A stretch of 64,000 nt of DNA from contig CM046877.1 of the NCBI GenBank assembly GCA_025667525.1, positions 621,820,262 to 621,884,261 on the forward strand, given 5' to 3'. How positions within the stretch are numbered: position 1 is the first letter of the stretch; every line of letters starts with the position of its first letter. Position numbers and translations under genes: made by a program. The notes under the pieces were generated by a model. The model was not told where the DNA came from. It saw only the letters and a list, made by a program, of their open reading frames with translations, and did not search any database. This document shows, piece by piece, positions 36,961 through 49,177 of this stretch. This DNA comes from Glebionis coronaria (Eukaryota > Streptophyta > Magnoliopsida > Asterales > Asteraceae).

Positions 36961-39511
36961 ATGGTGAAACAAGATCCACCTATCACTGGTTCCTCCAAAA
37001 TCCCACCTAGGGGTTCGGATGAAGTGATTCATACTAAGAAGGGTATTAGGATTCGTAACAAGGAAACTGGTTTATTTGTTGGGAATACGCAATCGAAACA
37101 GGTTTCTAAACCCTCTCATGTGAATTTTAAAAAGGGGGTTAAGAAAAACTATGGTGGGAAGGATATTGAAGGGTGTGATGTGGAGGGTGATAGTGATACT
37201 GGTGGTTCTGTTGCGTGCTCAGAGACCCATAGTTTGGATTCGAGAAGTGTAAGTGAGGCTGCCATGGATGCTGAAGTTCCTTCTGGTATTGACAATGAAA
37301 TGGTAAGCCAAATTTTGAATGAGGCTAATCATAAGAAAAGTGGTATTACTTTTTGTTCTGTTGTTAATGAGGGTATTAGTACTAATAGTAGTAGTTTAGG
37401 ACCTATGCCTGTTCCTGTTAGTGAAAACCCTATACTAAATAGGATTAAGGTTAATGATGGTCCTAGGATTATTAAAAGGGGTGAAGAGTTAGTTGATGGA
37501 GGAAATAATGCCAATGCTGCTTTCTCATTTAACAATGCTGAGAAGTGGCCGAGTTTGCCTAAGAATGGAAGTGATGGTAAGAGTGGTGATGGAAATGTGG
37601 CTAGTGTTGATACTGTTATGGGAGAAAACAATGATGCTAGGGTATCCAATGCGTTTTTGAAGGCGATTCAGGGTATGGTAGAGAGTACTAGTACAAAACT
37701 TAAGTTGTTCCCTGTGGATGTTAATGAAAAAGGGGGGATTAGTGTTAATTTGGATCCTGTTATTGAGTTGGGAAGCAAGAAGTGGGCAATAACGTTGGTT
37801 GGGTATTTTGTGGGGGAGAAGATGAGTTATAGGGACATTATGGGTCACCTAAGGATAATGTGGAGGGGACATGATTTTACAGATGTGGTGACTAATGAGT
37901 GCGGTTTATACTTTTTCAAATTTAAGTCGGAAGAGGGGATGAATTTTATCTTAGAAAATGGGCCTTGGATGGTTAATGGTGTTCCATTGTTTGTGCAAAA
38001 ATGGGAACCAGGGCTAAGTATGGTGAAGCCGGAACCCACTAAGTTTCCTTTGTGGGTCAAGATTTGGGACCTCCCTCTTGAGGCTTGGAATAACGAAGGT
38101 ATTAGCAGGTTAGCTAGCTGTGTGGGTACGCCTATTATTATGGATAGACTTACGGCTTCTATGTGTGATAAAGCTTATGGAAGAGCGAGTTTTGCTAGAG
38201 TATTAATAGAAATGGATGTTGTTAGGGGTTTGCCAGAGATTGTTCACGCTACTTATGAAAGTTTGGGAAAGTCTATGGATCTTAGGGTTGAGTACCCTTG
38301 GAGACCTATGGTTTGTTCATATTGCAAAGTCTTTGGTCACTGTTATGAATATTGTACAAAAAGGAGTGTTATTAAGACGGTGAGAAAGGCAAAAGTTGTT
38401 GATAAGGGTAAGGCTGTGGTTAATGAGGTGACTCATAATGAGGAAGATGGTGAATGGACGACGGTGGGAAAGAAGAAGAATCAGGATAATGAGGGAAGCA
38501 CTTCGTATGGACAAAGGAATAGGATGGTTGATGGTTATGGCAGAAGGGGTTTTAATGGTAAAGGAAGAGGAAATATGGGTAGAGGTGGAAGGGGGTTTGG
38601 TGATCAAAGGTTTTATAGGGAAGCGAATACTCAAAAGCCAATTGTGAGGAAGAATGTTGTTGATGTTACTGGTAATAAGGAGAATGTGGAGCCTAAGGTC
38701 AATATAGCCACAAGGATGGATGTTGATAAGAAGAGTGTTGTGGCTGGTATGCATAAGGATGGGAGTGTTAATAATAAGGAAGGAAATGTGAAAGCTGTTG
38801 TAAATGCTCAGTCTGCGAATAGATTTGCTACATTAGCTAGTGAGGTGGTTGTGGACAAGGTTTTAGATTGGGAAGTGATGAGGAGTAGAATTGATATGGT
38901 GTGTGAAAAAGGGATCCATATTTCGACTGAAGAGAGGAAAAAATAGGATGAGGAGTTGAAGTCTTATTTCGTCAAGAAGATGCAGGATGTTACTAGGAAG
39001 GCCTCTTTGGATGTGCTTATGGCTAGCATTGTTGTGCTTAATAAACAGATTCAGCATAGTAATGATATGATAGCAATTGAGGTAAAAAAAGAGAGCTGAT
39101 CAGAGATACAAGGCGGTTATGGTAGAGGAAGGAATTTCTGAGAATGAGGATTTTCAAAAGGTATATGAGTAATTGTATACTGATGAGGTGGAAAGGATTG
39201 CCGTTTTAGAGCTAAGGAAGCAGTATGCTGAGGTGGAGGTTTTCTTCCGTACTAAACAGGAATTTTCGTTACTTGAGTTGAACTCTTGGTCAGAGGCTAA
39301 GCTTGAGTTTTATAAACTTTCTGTTGGTATTGAAGCTTTTACGTTAGCTGCGGATTTGGCTAAGTATGGGAAACATGATGAGATGGTGGATGATGTTGCA
39401 GTAGATTTGAGTGCTAGTGCTCAGTTTGTTGCAAGTGATGTCCCTACGAATGTTACTGATGGAGATTTGTGCCAGATGCAAGGTATGATTGCACCACCCC
39501 CTCCTGTTTAA
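36961..39511 (+). pseudogene. LINE copy 2 ORF1: gag-like protein, N-terminal 661 codons intact
   Basis: Open from ATG 36961 to TAG 38944-38946. Residues 1-240 are low-complexity and polar. About 273-420 is the DUF4283-like region (KKWAITLVGYF, PWMVNG, LFVQKWEPG, LWVKIWDLPLEAW). The CCHC knuckle has C452, C455, H460 and C465. About 527-548 is an RG-rich RNA-binding stretch. After the TAG, which copy 1 shares, the same frame keeps coding a charged, helix-like segment (KSYFVKKMQDVTRKASLD). A 7-A run near 39084-39090 then changes frame, TAA at 39170-39172 (GAA in copy 1) interrupts it, and the final TAA is at 39509-39511. The intact family protein was probably about 840-850 residues. Whether the 661-residue form was ever functional is unknown. 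Confidence 0.88.
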
Positions 39512-39513
39512 TT

Positions 39514-42500
39514 ATGTGTACAAAAATGGGGGTGTGGAATGTCAAAGGGATAGGTAATGCCCTTCGACAGGTAGAAGTTAAGAATTTTATTTGAGATAAT
39601 GGTGTTGTATTTATGGGAATCATAGAAACTCAGCTGAGGAAGAAGTTTGTTAATAAGGTCTGTGATGAGGTTTTCAAAGGGTGGTCTTGGGTTTCTAATA
39701 CTGTTGATAGCTGTAAGGGTTGCCGTATTGCAGTAGGATGGAACACTAATGCTGTCAATGCTCTATTGTTGTCTCAGAGTAGCCAAGTAATGCACTTCTT
39801 GGTTACTTTCATTAAAGACAATGTTAATATGTATGTTTCGATTGTTTATGGGGAAAATTATGTTACGCCTAGGAAGAGATTATGGAGTAATCTGATTGAT
39901 CATAGTCTAGTTGTTAAGAATAGTCCGTGAGTCATGATGGGGGATTTTAATGTGATTTTAAGGACTAATGAGAATTCTAGTGGTAATTACATTAGGTTTG
40001 ATGAAAGGAGGGACTTTGTTGAGTGTGTTGAGCAGCTTGAGATGGAAGACATTAACATGTGTGGTATGTTTTATACTTGGGTTCAGCGTATGAGAAAACC
40101 GGAGTATGTTGTTTTTAAGAAGCTTGATAGAGTTATGGGAAACAAGTATTTCATTGACAAGTATCCGGTAAGTTACGCTAATTTTATGCCATACATGTCG
40201 TCTGATCATTGTTCCGCTGTCCTATGCATCCCGGAAGTTCACATATTTAAGTCTAAAGCGTTTCGTTTTATGAATTTCTTAGCTGATAAAAAGGAGTTCC
40301 AGGACTTAGTTAAGGATAAGTGGAAGGTGGATGTTAAGGGTTTTGCTATGTTTAGATTTGTTAAGAGGCTTAAGGGTTTGAAGAGAGACTTGAGATTGCT
40401 TAATAAAAAGAATGGTAATGTGTTTGAAAAGGTTAGGGAATGGAAGGATAAGCTTGAAGGGATTCAGATTGCATTGGATAAAGATCCCAATAATACTGTT
40501 TTGCGTGATGAAGAGAGGACTTGTGTTAGAGAGTATAGGGATGCTATACTTGATGAAGAAAAAGTCCTTAAGCAGAAAACTAAGATAGAATGGTTAAAAG
40601 AGGGTGACTCAAATAGTGCTTATTTTCACAATGTCATTAGGGGAAGGGTGAGCCGTAACAGAATTCAGGTTCTCTATGATGATAATGGTAACGCGTGTTA
40701 TGCTGACAAGGTTGCTGGTATGTTTGTTAAACATTTTAGCTCATTTCTTGGTAAGTGTGATGATGTTTTTCCTATTGAAGACCCGGATAGTCTGTTTATG
40801 AAGAAGCTGGATGTTGAGCGATCGGTAAATCTTATCAAGCCAGTGTCTGATGTGGAGATTAAGGAAGCTTTATTTAGCATTGAGGATAATAAAGCATCGG
40901 GTCCTGATGGGTTCACCTCTAAATTTTTCAAAGCAGCTTGGAATGTTGTAGGTGATGATATGTGTGCTGCAGTTAAGGAATTTTTCACTAGTGGGGAGCT
41001 TCTTGGTCAGGTTAATACTAACCTTATTTATCTTATTCCTAAGATTGCTTCTCCTGCTAAAGTCACAGACTATAGACCTATTTCTTGTTGCAATGTTGTC
41101 TATAAGACTATTAGTAAAGTTATAACTAATAGAATTAAGGTTGTCCTAGGTGATTTAGTGGATGTCACTCAAAGTGCTTTCATACCGGGTAGGTTAATTA
41201 GTGATAATATTTTACTTGCCCAGGAGTTCATGAAATGTTACAATTGGGATATGGGTGTTACTAATTGCGCCTTTAAGATTGATATACAAAAAGCTTATGA
41301 TACTGTGAGTTGGGAGTTTTTGGAATTTTGTCTTAAAAGGTTTGGATTTCATCCTATTATGGTCCATTGGATCATGGTTTGTTTGAAAACTGCTTCCTTC
41401 TCTGTTTCTGTTAATGGGGAGACCCATGGTTTTTTTAAATCTAAGAGAGGGCTTAGGCAGGGAGATCCTATATCGCCTTATTTGTCTACTTTAGTTATGG
41501 AAGTGTTGAATCTTATGGTTAAAAGACAAATTAGGAGGGATAGGAGATTTAAGTATCATTCAGGCTGTAAATTCTTGAAAATTTCTAGCTTGTTTTTTGC
41601 TGATGACCTTTTGATGTTGAGCCATGATGATTTAGTCTCAGCTTCTATTCTTAGACGTGGTCTTGATGAGTTTACATTGTCCTCGGGTCTGTTTCCTAGT
41701 ATGGCAAAGAGTAATGTGTTTTTTGCAATACTCCTAATGAGATTAAGGATGAGATTAAGATGGTTATGCCTTTTTCGGAGGGCACTTTACCTATTAGGTA
41801 TTTGGGTGTTCCGTTAGTTTCTAAGAGGATCACTAAAAAGGACTGTAGTTTCCTTTTAGAGGTATTGCAAAATAAGATCAATAGTTGGAAGAATAGAAGC
41901 TTGTCTTTTGCTGGTAGACTTCAGTTGATTACTTCCGTTCTTTCTTCTATGCAAGTTTATTGGGGTTCTTTGTTTATCTTACCTTTAGCTGTTTGTGATG
42001 ATATTGATAGCCTGCTTGCCAACTTTATGTGGGGTAATAAGGATAAGGTTGGGGCTAAAGTTTGTGTGAGGTGGGTTGATGTTTGTGTCCCTAAAAGCCA
42101 AGGGGGGATTGGGCTTAAATCTATGCATAGCTGGAACAATGCACTTATGACCAAGCATTTATGGCACATTCTAAGTGATAAAGACTCCATATGGGTTAAA
42201 TGGGTTAGGATTCATAAGCTTAAAGGTAAGAATATATGGGATATTAAGTCGGTAAGAAGTATGTCTTGGTGTTGGAGACATTTTTTAGCCCTTAGAGATA
42301 TGATTAAGGATTTCGTGTTTGTTAAGATTGGGGATGGGAAGTCTTGTAATGTTTGGTTTGATAGGTGGCACACTAAGGGTCCTCTTAGTAAACTTATTAA
42401 TGCTAGAATGATTGATTTGGCTGGTTTCTCTGTTAACAGCAAGGTTATTGATCTCATTAATAATGGTGTTTGGGTGTGGCCAGCTAATTGGAATGGTGGT

Positions 42501-43217
42501 TTAAGAGAAGTGCTTGATGTCTCGGTTCCTGTTTTAGATGAGAATAAGAGAGATATTACTATCTGGTGTAATAAAGGTGGTATTGAGAAGAAATTTAGTT
42601 CGACTGAGGTGTGGAGAGCCTTAAAAGTTGAGCAGCCAGAGGTTAGTTGGTATAGACATGTATGGTTTACTCAATGCATTCCTAGACATGCTTTCATTAC
42701 ATGGCTTGCTATAAAGGAAAGACTTAAAACAGGGGATAGGTTAGCCAATTGGTTTAATGCTAGTGATGTCTCGTGTTTTCTATGTGGTTATAAGAATGAA
42801 TCATAAAGCCATTTATTCTTTGCTTGTAGTTTTGCTAAGAGGTTATGGGAAAGACTTAAACCGATGGCGCTTATGGATAATATTAGCAATGTGTGGCCTT
42901 GTGTTATTTCTGGTATTGTGAACAATCCTGCTAGGAATAACATTTGGAGTGTTATTCAGATACTATTGTTTGGTGCTTGTATTTATTTCTTATGGCAGGA
43001 AAGAAATAACCGAAGGATCGGTATGAAGCATAGGGATATCGCTGTGTTAGTTAAGATGGTTTTTGATACTGTTAGACTTAGATTGCTAGGTTTGAGTATG
43101 AAGCCATCTGCTAATGTGGTTAAAGCTGCTACTATATGGAATATTAAGTTATGTAATGATAGCAACCATGGTATGAGAGTTGCGTCTGAGCCCACTGATT
43201 ATATGTTGCCTAAATGA
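39514..43217 (+). pseudogene. LINE copy 2 ORF2: endonuclease / reverse transcriptase polyprotein, broken
   Basis: Starts at the ATG 2 nt after the ORF1 stop (TAATTATG), suggesting coupled re-initiation. Endonuclease motifs: GIIETQ, MMGDFN, and SSDHCSA near 40200-40215 (the SDH metal-site histidine motif is intact here, unlike copy 1). Reverse transcriptase: NKASGPDG, YRPISCC, QSAFIPGRLISDNI, FKIDIQKAYDTV, RGLRQGDPISPYL, FADD at 41596-41607. zf-RVT follows: IPRHAFITWLAIKERL, CFLCGYKNES. Breaks: TGA near 39591 (AGA in copy 1), TGA at 39928-39930 (TGG in copy 1), a T-run 1 nt short at 41719-41724, and TAA at 42804-42806 inside zf-RVT. The longest open piece is 627 codons (39934-41817). No RNase H domain is seen. 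Confidence 0.92.
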
Positions 43218-43555
43218 GTGGTGCTTCTTTTCTGTTTTGTTGGTTTTTCTGGTCCTATGGTGGGACTGGTTTGTGGTTATGTAATAAAAGTTGGGAGCAT
43301 CTTTGTCTGAGCTATGATGTTAACAGAAATGGGCTTGGAAGTTTTCTTATTTCAGGTTATTCTGTTGATTGGTGTTATGGATGCTTACAGGTTTCTTCTA
43401 AGCATGTAATGGTATTCAGGTATGAGTTTGGTTTCCCTCATTTGTTGGGAGTCGGGGAGGACAGTTTTGGATGTTTGGGTAGATTTGATGTGCTAATAGT
43501 GGACATTGAGTTTTTACTCTTTGTACAATATGTTAGTTGCCAAATCTGTTTGTGA
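43214..43555 (+). other. Possible third small LINE ORF (113 codons), copy 2
   Basis: Counterpart of 14604-14942, starting in an ATGA overlap with the ORF2 stop. Its few differences from copy 1 include amino-acid changes (Tyr to Phe, Phe to Leu, Ala to Ser), so no strong constraint is evident. No recognised family; it may be 3' UTR. Confidence 0.25.
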
Positions 43556-44259
43556 TGCTTTGTCCTCCCTAGTAATTTTATTAACCTTGTATCTGTTTAG
43601 TGTTGTGATGATAGATACCAAGGTTATTGCATCATGTGAAAGGATTCTAGATTAGTTGTACTCTTTCCCCTGCTATGGTTTCCCACTGGGTTTTACATAG
43701 TTGGGGTTTTAAGGAGGCAATAATCTAGATGTGATACACTGGCACCTTTCCTTTATCCTGCATTTGTGATCTGGTGGCGTTTGTGAGTAAGTCTTTTTTC
43801 TTGCTTTTGTGTCATAGTCTTGAGTATAGTTATTTCCATGGGGGATGGATTGGTAGTGTAGATTGCTTCCCTTTGTTGTTGAATCAAAGCTACCATGTAT
43901 TCTGAAGTGGGGTTTCTATATCAAGCTATTGAACAATTTGGTTTGGAGTGCCATTGATATGCAGGAGCTTGGTCTTCGTCTATAGGGATCAAATAGTTGA
44001 GCTATGGGAAGCATCTAGTTATTTTCTTTCTAGTTGCTTATTTGTAGTTTATGTATTGAGCATGGGTTTTGTCCATTGCCTTTACTTTTAGTGTTTGTAT
44101 TGGTTGTTTATGTTATTGAGTATGGGATTTGTCCATGCCAATGTTTTGTTTTTGCTCAAGCTTGTTAGTAGGGGATGTATCCCTTCTAATTTGTAGCTTG
44201 TAGTTTGTACTCTACCTTTGTGGCCTTTTCTTAATAAATTTACCGTTAAGAAAAAAAAA
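43218..44259 (+). other. LINE copy 2 3' UTR and poly(A) tail
   Basis: Colinear with the copy 1 3' UTR, ending TTAATAAATTTACCGTTAAG and nine A. Confidence 0.8.
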
Positions 44260-44275
44260 GTAAGAAACTCATGCT
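44260..44275. repeat. Target-site duplication, right copy, LINE copy 2
   Basis: Exact GTAAGAAACTCATGCT following the nine-A tail; the satellite resumes with TAAGTATTATATGAC. Confidence 0.95.
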
Positions 44276-47200
44276 TAAGTATTATATGACTTTGAAATAT
44301 TCGATTCAACATTTTATTCTATTTGAATGGCAAGCTATTTATTAAATTAATTATTTAGTTAAACCTCCTTAATTGTATGATTGGAGTTTAGTTTATTGAT
44401 CTTTTCACTTAGATTCACATTAAACTCGTTTTTCCTTCTTTATTTGTGTATGTATGAGAGTTAATTACAATCTATTGTGCTTCGACTTCACATAATAAAC
44501 ATACATATATACAACATACCTATACAAAAGCGTATAAGAGGGATTTAGTTTTTATTAATTCCATATTGTAAAGAAATAGATAGCCAAACATAATTTCTAA
44601 CACACAAAAATAGATTTAAATTGAAATTATCATAAAACATGGGTTGCGATAAAAAGGCCATAACATGTGCTACACGACTTCGTTTCATGACCACCACTAA
44701 CCAATTGAAAGCTTGAAACAAGGAGTACGTTTTATGTCAGAAACCCTTGGTCAAAAGCGAATTAACCGGTCGAAAATGATCAAAATCGGCGAAAACGACC
44801 AAAAATGTCGAAATCGGCAAAAATCATCCAAGCTTATGAAGAAACCGAAGAAATGATTTCCAGTCTATATAGACCACATATAATCCGGGTAAAATGTGTT
44901 TGCACGGGTTCTAAGTGGAGAAAAAAACCAAAAGATTTATGTTTCTTAGTTTTAGTCGTGTTTTGCCTGGTGTAAAAGTTGGTCAGCTAGTATTTGAAGT
45001 AGTTATGTATGCACCGGGCAAACAACATCTCGACGACATAACAGTCGAGATATGAGTTTGCTCTAACAACACGTCGCTCTCTTTGATCAAAACAACAATG
45101 ATATTGTTTATCCTTGGGAAGCCTAAAGAGGTGAATAATATACAAAACTAGACAACAAGTATTTGACATCTCATGTAAGAAACTCATGCTTAAGTATTAT
45201 ATGACTTTGAAATATTCTATTCAACATTTTATTCTATTTGAATGGCAAGCTATTTATTAAAATAATTATTTAGTTAAACCTCCTTAATGGTATGATTGGA
45301 GTTTAGTTTATTGATCTTTTCACTTGGATTCACATTAAACTCGCTTTTCCTTCTTTATTTGTGTATGTATGAGAGTTAATTACAATCTATTGTGCTTCGA
45401 CTTCACATAATAAACATACATATATACAACATACCTATACAAAAGCATATAAGAGGGATTTAGTTTTTACTAATTCCATACTGTAAAGAAATAGAGTGCC
45501 AAGCATAATCGCTAACACACAAAAATAGATTTAGATTGAAATTATCATAAAACATGGGTTACGATAAAAAGGCCATAACATGTGCTACACGACTCCGTTT
45601 CAAGACCACCACTAACCAATTTAAAGCTTGAAACAAGGAGTACGTTTTATGTCGGAAACCCTTGGTCAAAAGCGACTTAACCGGTCGAAAATGATCAAAA
45701 TCGGCGAAAACGACCAAAAATGTCGAAACTGACAAAACTCATCCCAAGCTTATGAAGAAACCGGAGAACTGATTTCCAGTCCATATAGACCACATAGATT
45801 CCAATGAAAGTATGTTTGCACGGGTTCTAGGTGGATAAAACAAACCAAAATATTTAAGTTTCTTAGTTTTAGTCGTGTTTTGCCTGGTGTAAAAGTTGGC
45901 CAGCTAGTATTTGAAGTAGTTATGTATGCACCGGGCAAACAACATCTCGACGACATAACGGTCGAGATATGAGTTTGCTCTAACAACACGTCGCTCTCTT
46001 TGATCAAAAAAACAATGATATTGTTTATCCTTGGGAAGCCTAAAGAGGTGAATAATATACAAAAATAGACAACAAGTATTTGACATCTCATGTAAGAAAC
46101 TCATGCTTAAGTATTATATGACTTTGAAATATTCTATTCAACATTTTATTCTATTTGAATGGCAAGCTATTTATTAAAATAATTATTTAGTTAAACCTCC
46201 TTAATGGTATGATTGGAGTTTAGTTTATTGATCTTTTCACTTGGATTCACATTAAACTCGCTTTTCCTTCTTTATTTGTGTATGTATGAGAGTTAATTAC
46301 AATCTATTGTGCTTCGACTTCACATAATAAACATACATATATACACCATACCTATACAAAAGCATATAAGAGGGATTTAGTTTTTACTAATTCCATACTG
46401 TAAAGAAATAGAGTGCCAAGCATAATCGCTAACACACAAAAATAGATTTAGATTGAAATTATCATAAAACATGGGTTACGATAAAAAGGCCATAACATGT
46501 GCTACACGACTCCGTTTCAAGACCACCACTAACCAATTTAAAGCTTGAAACAAGGAGTACGTTTTATGTCGGAAACCCTTGGTCAAAAGCGACTTAACCG
46601 GTCGAAAATGATCAAAATCGGCGAAAACGACCAAAAATGTCGAAACCGACAAAAATCATCCAAGCTTATGAAGAAACCGGAGAACTGATTTCCAGTCCAT
46701 ATAGACCACATAGATTCCAATGAAAGTATGTTTGCACGGGTTCTATGTGGATAAAACAAACCAAAATATTTAAGTTTCTTAGTTTTAGTCGTGTTTTGCC
46801 TGGTGTAAAAGTTGGTCAGCTAGTATTTGAAGTAGTTATGTATGCACCGGGCAAACAACATCTCGACGACAAAACGGTCGAGATATGAGTTTGCTCTAAC
46901 AACACGTCGCTCTCTTTGATCAAAAAAACAATGATATTGTTTATCCTTGTGAAGCCTAAAGAGGTGAATAATATACAAAACTAGACAACAAGTATTTGAC
47001 ATCTCATGTAAGAAACTCATGCTTAAGTATTATATGACTTTGAAATATTCTATTCAACATTTTATTCTATTTGAATGGCAAGCTATTTATTAAAATAATT
47101 ATTTAGTTAAACCTCCTTAATAGTATGATTGGAGTTTAGTTTATTGATCTTTTCACTTGGATTCACATTAAACTCGCTTTTCCTTCTTTATTTGTGTATG

Positions 47201-47887
47201 TATGAGAGTTAATTACAATCTATTGTGCTTCGACTTCACATAATAAACAAACATATATACAACATACCTATACAAAAGCGTATAAGAGGGATTTAGTTTT
47301 TACTAATTCCATACTGTAAAGAAATAGAGTGCCAAGCATAATCGCTAACACACAAAAATAGATTTAGATTGAAATTATCATAAAACATGGGTTACGATAA
47401 AAAGGTCATAACATGTGCTACACGACTCCGTTTCAAGACCACCACTAACCAATTTAAAGCTTGAAACAAGGAGTACGTTTTATGTCGGAAACCCTTGGTC
47501 AAAAGCGACTTAACCGGTCGAAAATGATCAAAATCAGCGAAAACGACCAAAAATGTCGAAAACGGCAAAAATCATCCAAGCTTATGAAGAAACCGGAGAA
47601 CTGATTTCCAGTCCATATAGACCACATAGATTCCAATGAAAGTATGTTTGCACGGGTTCTAGGTGGATAAAACAAACCAAAAGATTTAAGTTTCTTAGTT
47701 TTAGTCGTGTTTTGCCTGGTGTAAAAGTTGGTCAGTTAGTATTTGAAGTAGTTATGTATGCACCGGGCAAACAACATCTCGACGACATAACGGTCGAGAT
47801 ATGAGTTTGCTCTAACAACACGTCGCTCTCTTTGATCAAAACAACAATGATATTGTTTATCCTTGGGAAGCCTAAAGAGGTGAATAA

Positions 47888-47892
47888 TATAC
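47888..47892. repeat. 5-bp target-site duplication (left) of the LTR element
   Basis: TATAC directly before the LTR start, repeated at 51712-51716 directly after the second LTR. Removing the element restores the satellite reading AATAATATACAAAACTAG. Confidence 0.93.
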
Positions 47893-48470
47893 TGTTGGGT
47901 CAAAAAGTTGATGTGGCAGAAACTCCAAAACGAAGAAAACATGAAGTTATTGTCCAAGCGTTGTCAAAGCCAATTTAGGCGTTGACAAGAACAATTCCAG
48001 CGTTGTTGGCTCAAGAGTTGTCGTGTGCAATTCAAGAGTTGTTACATGCAATTCAAGAGTTGACAAGAATGTAGACAAGAAGCTTATGGAAGCTTCTATT
48101 TAGATAACATGTAAAAGATATTCTGCATAAGTTTATTTAAATAGAAGATTTACTTGTTTATTCATCATTATCTCTTGTAAACCCTAATCCTTACACTATA
48201 AAAGGAACCAAGGGTCTTAGGTTTTATTCATATAATTCATTCACAATGTAAACATAAAGTGTGTGTCGACTAGACGTGGGATTCAATGTATACACGTCTA
48301 GTGGTTGTTAATTATTAATATAGTTAGCAATCCAATTGTGTTTTAATTCATGTTTCGTGCCTAAACACCTTGTTAATGGTTGTTGTTCTAATTCCGCCTT
48401 GATTATGTTAATCATATGAACAATGATCATTCCTAGTAGCTTAAAAGATCCGGAAACCAAGGTTTCCACA
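47893..48470 (+). repeat. Left LTR of the non-autonomous element (578 bp)
   Basis: TG...CA bounded. The 5' part holds a GTTG motif repeated at roughly 21-bp spacing (see findings). A TATA box lies at 48197-48204, and the LTR ends AAGGTTTCCACA. It matches the right LTR closely, with small differences such as AAACATAAAG against AAACCTAAAG. Confidence 0.92.
48197..48204 (+). promoter_or_regulatory. TATA box of the left LTR
   Basis: TATAAAAG followed by GAACCAAGGG, a good plant RNA polymerase II TATA box. Transcription would begin about 30 bp downstream, which sets the U3/R boundary near 48230. It is present intact once and mutated once in the right LTR. Confidence 0.65.
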
Positions 48471-48472
48471 AT

Positions 48473-48485
48473 TGGTATCAGAGCC
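48473..48485 (+). other. Primer-binding site (initiator tRNA-Met)
   Basis: TGGTATCAGAGCC, a perfect match to the plant initiator-tRNA-Met primer-binding motif, beginning 3 nt after the left LTR end. Confidence 0.92.
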
Positions 48486-49177
48486 TCGTGGCTCGTGATG
48501 CTAGGACCAACAAGGTGTTCGTGTTTCGAGAAAAAAAGAAAAATCCGTCTAGGGTTTTTCTGGACGTTTTTGTGTGCGCAACAGTATTCAGAAGGTCATA
48601 ACTTTTGATTGAACCGTTGGATCGTCACGAAACTTTATATGTGTGTTCTACATACATAGATCTAAACATCCACCGGAGGGATTGTCGAGTTTTATCCCCA
48701 GGCAAAAGTTATTAGGCGTCAAAGTTGGCTGATGGTTAATTTTCAGATTTCTTGTTTACATAAAATCATGTTTTAGGGTTTTTCTTCAAACCCTAGATCA
48801 ATTCAAGAAGACACAAGAGATGATCTGCAGCAGAGATGAGGAATGTTTAGCAGCAAGAAAAGGGTTTTACAAACCCTAAACATGACAATGATATTAGGGT
48901 TTTTGCAACCCTAGATCCTTTTTGGCATATAAACCCTAGATTCATTCTAGCAGCAGGTTATGTAATTCGTCCAGCCATGTTACCTACTAAGAAACGAATT
49001 GGTTTGCAGCCTGCTGAGGTCCACAAAGTTGGTGTATACAAGGTAATGTTTTGACTTTATTAAGGATACGTTTTGACTGCTTTTTCGTGATATGGGACAG
49101 CCAGTATGATCATACGATCAAAGTAAGAGCAAGATATATTCTTAATGGGTCAATACTAATTGGTGGAAAGAGTTTAT

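Larger units (their letters stand above)
36636..44259 (+). mobile_element. LINE copy 2, full length, inactive
   Basis: A 7624-bp insertion with the same 5' end, same 3' end, a 9-A tail and the same 16-bp target duplication as copy 1. By eye it differs from copy 1 by about 1-2% (for example about 8 changes in 600 bases of ORF2). ORF1 is open for 661 codons; its tail and ORF2 are broken by a different set of changes from copy 1. The surrounding monomers carry markers (GAAATGATTTCC, GATTTATGTTTC, AGTTAATTACAATC) on both sides that are absent around copy 1, so the two copies sit in different satellite subfamilies. Confidence 0.95.
44260..47892 (+). repeat. Satellite block C (about 4 monomers)
   Basis: Landmarks at about 45187, 46104 and 47020 give a period of 916-917 bp. 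These monomers share markers not seen elsewhere: TTATTAAAATAATTATTTAG in place of TTAAATTAATT, CATAGATTCCAATGAAAG, and AACATGGGTTACG. The three complete ones are therefore close relatives. The block is interrupted at 47892 by a non-autonomous LTR element and continues at 51712. Confidence 0.93.
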
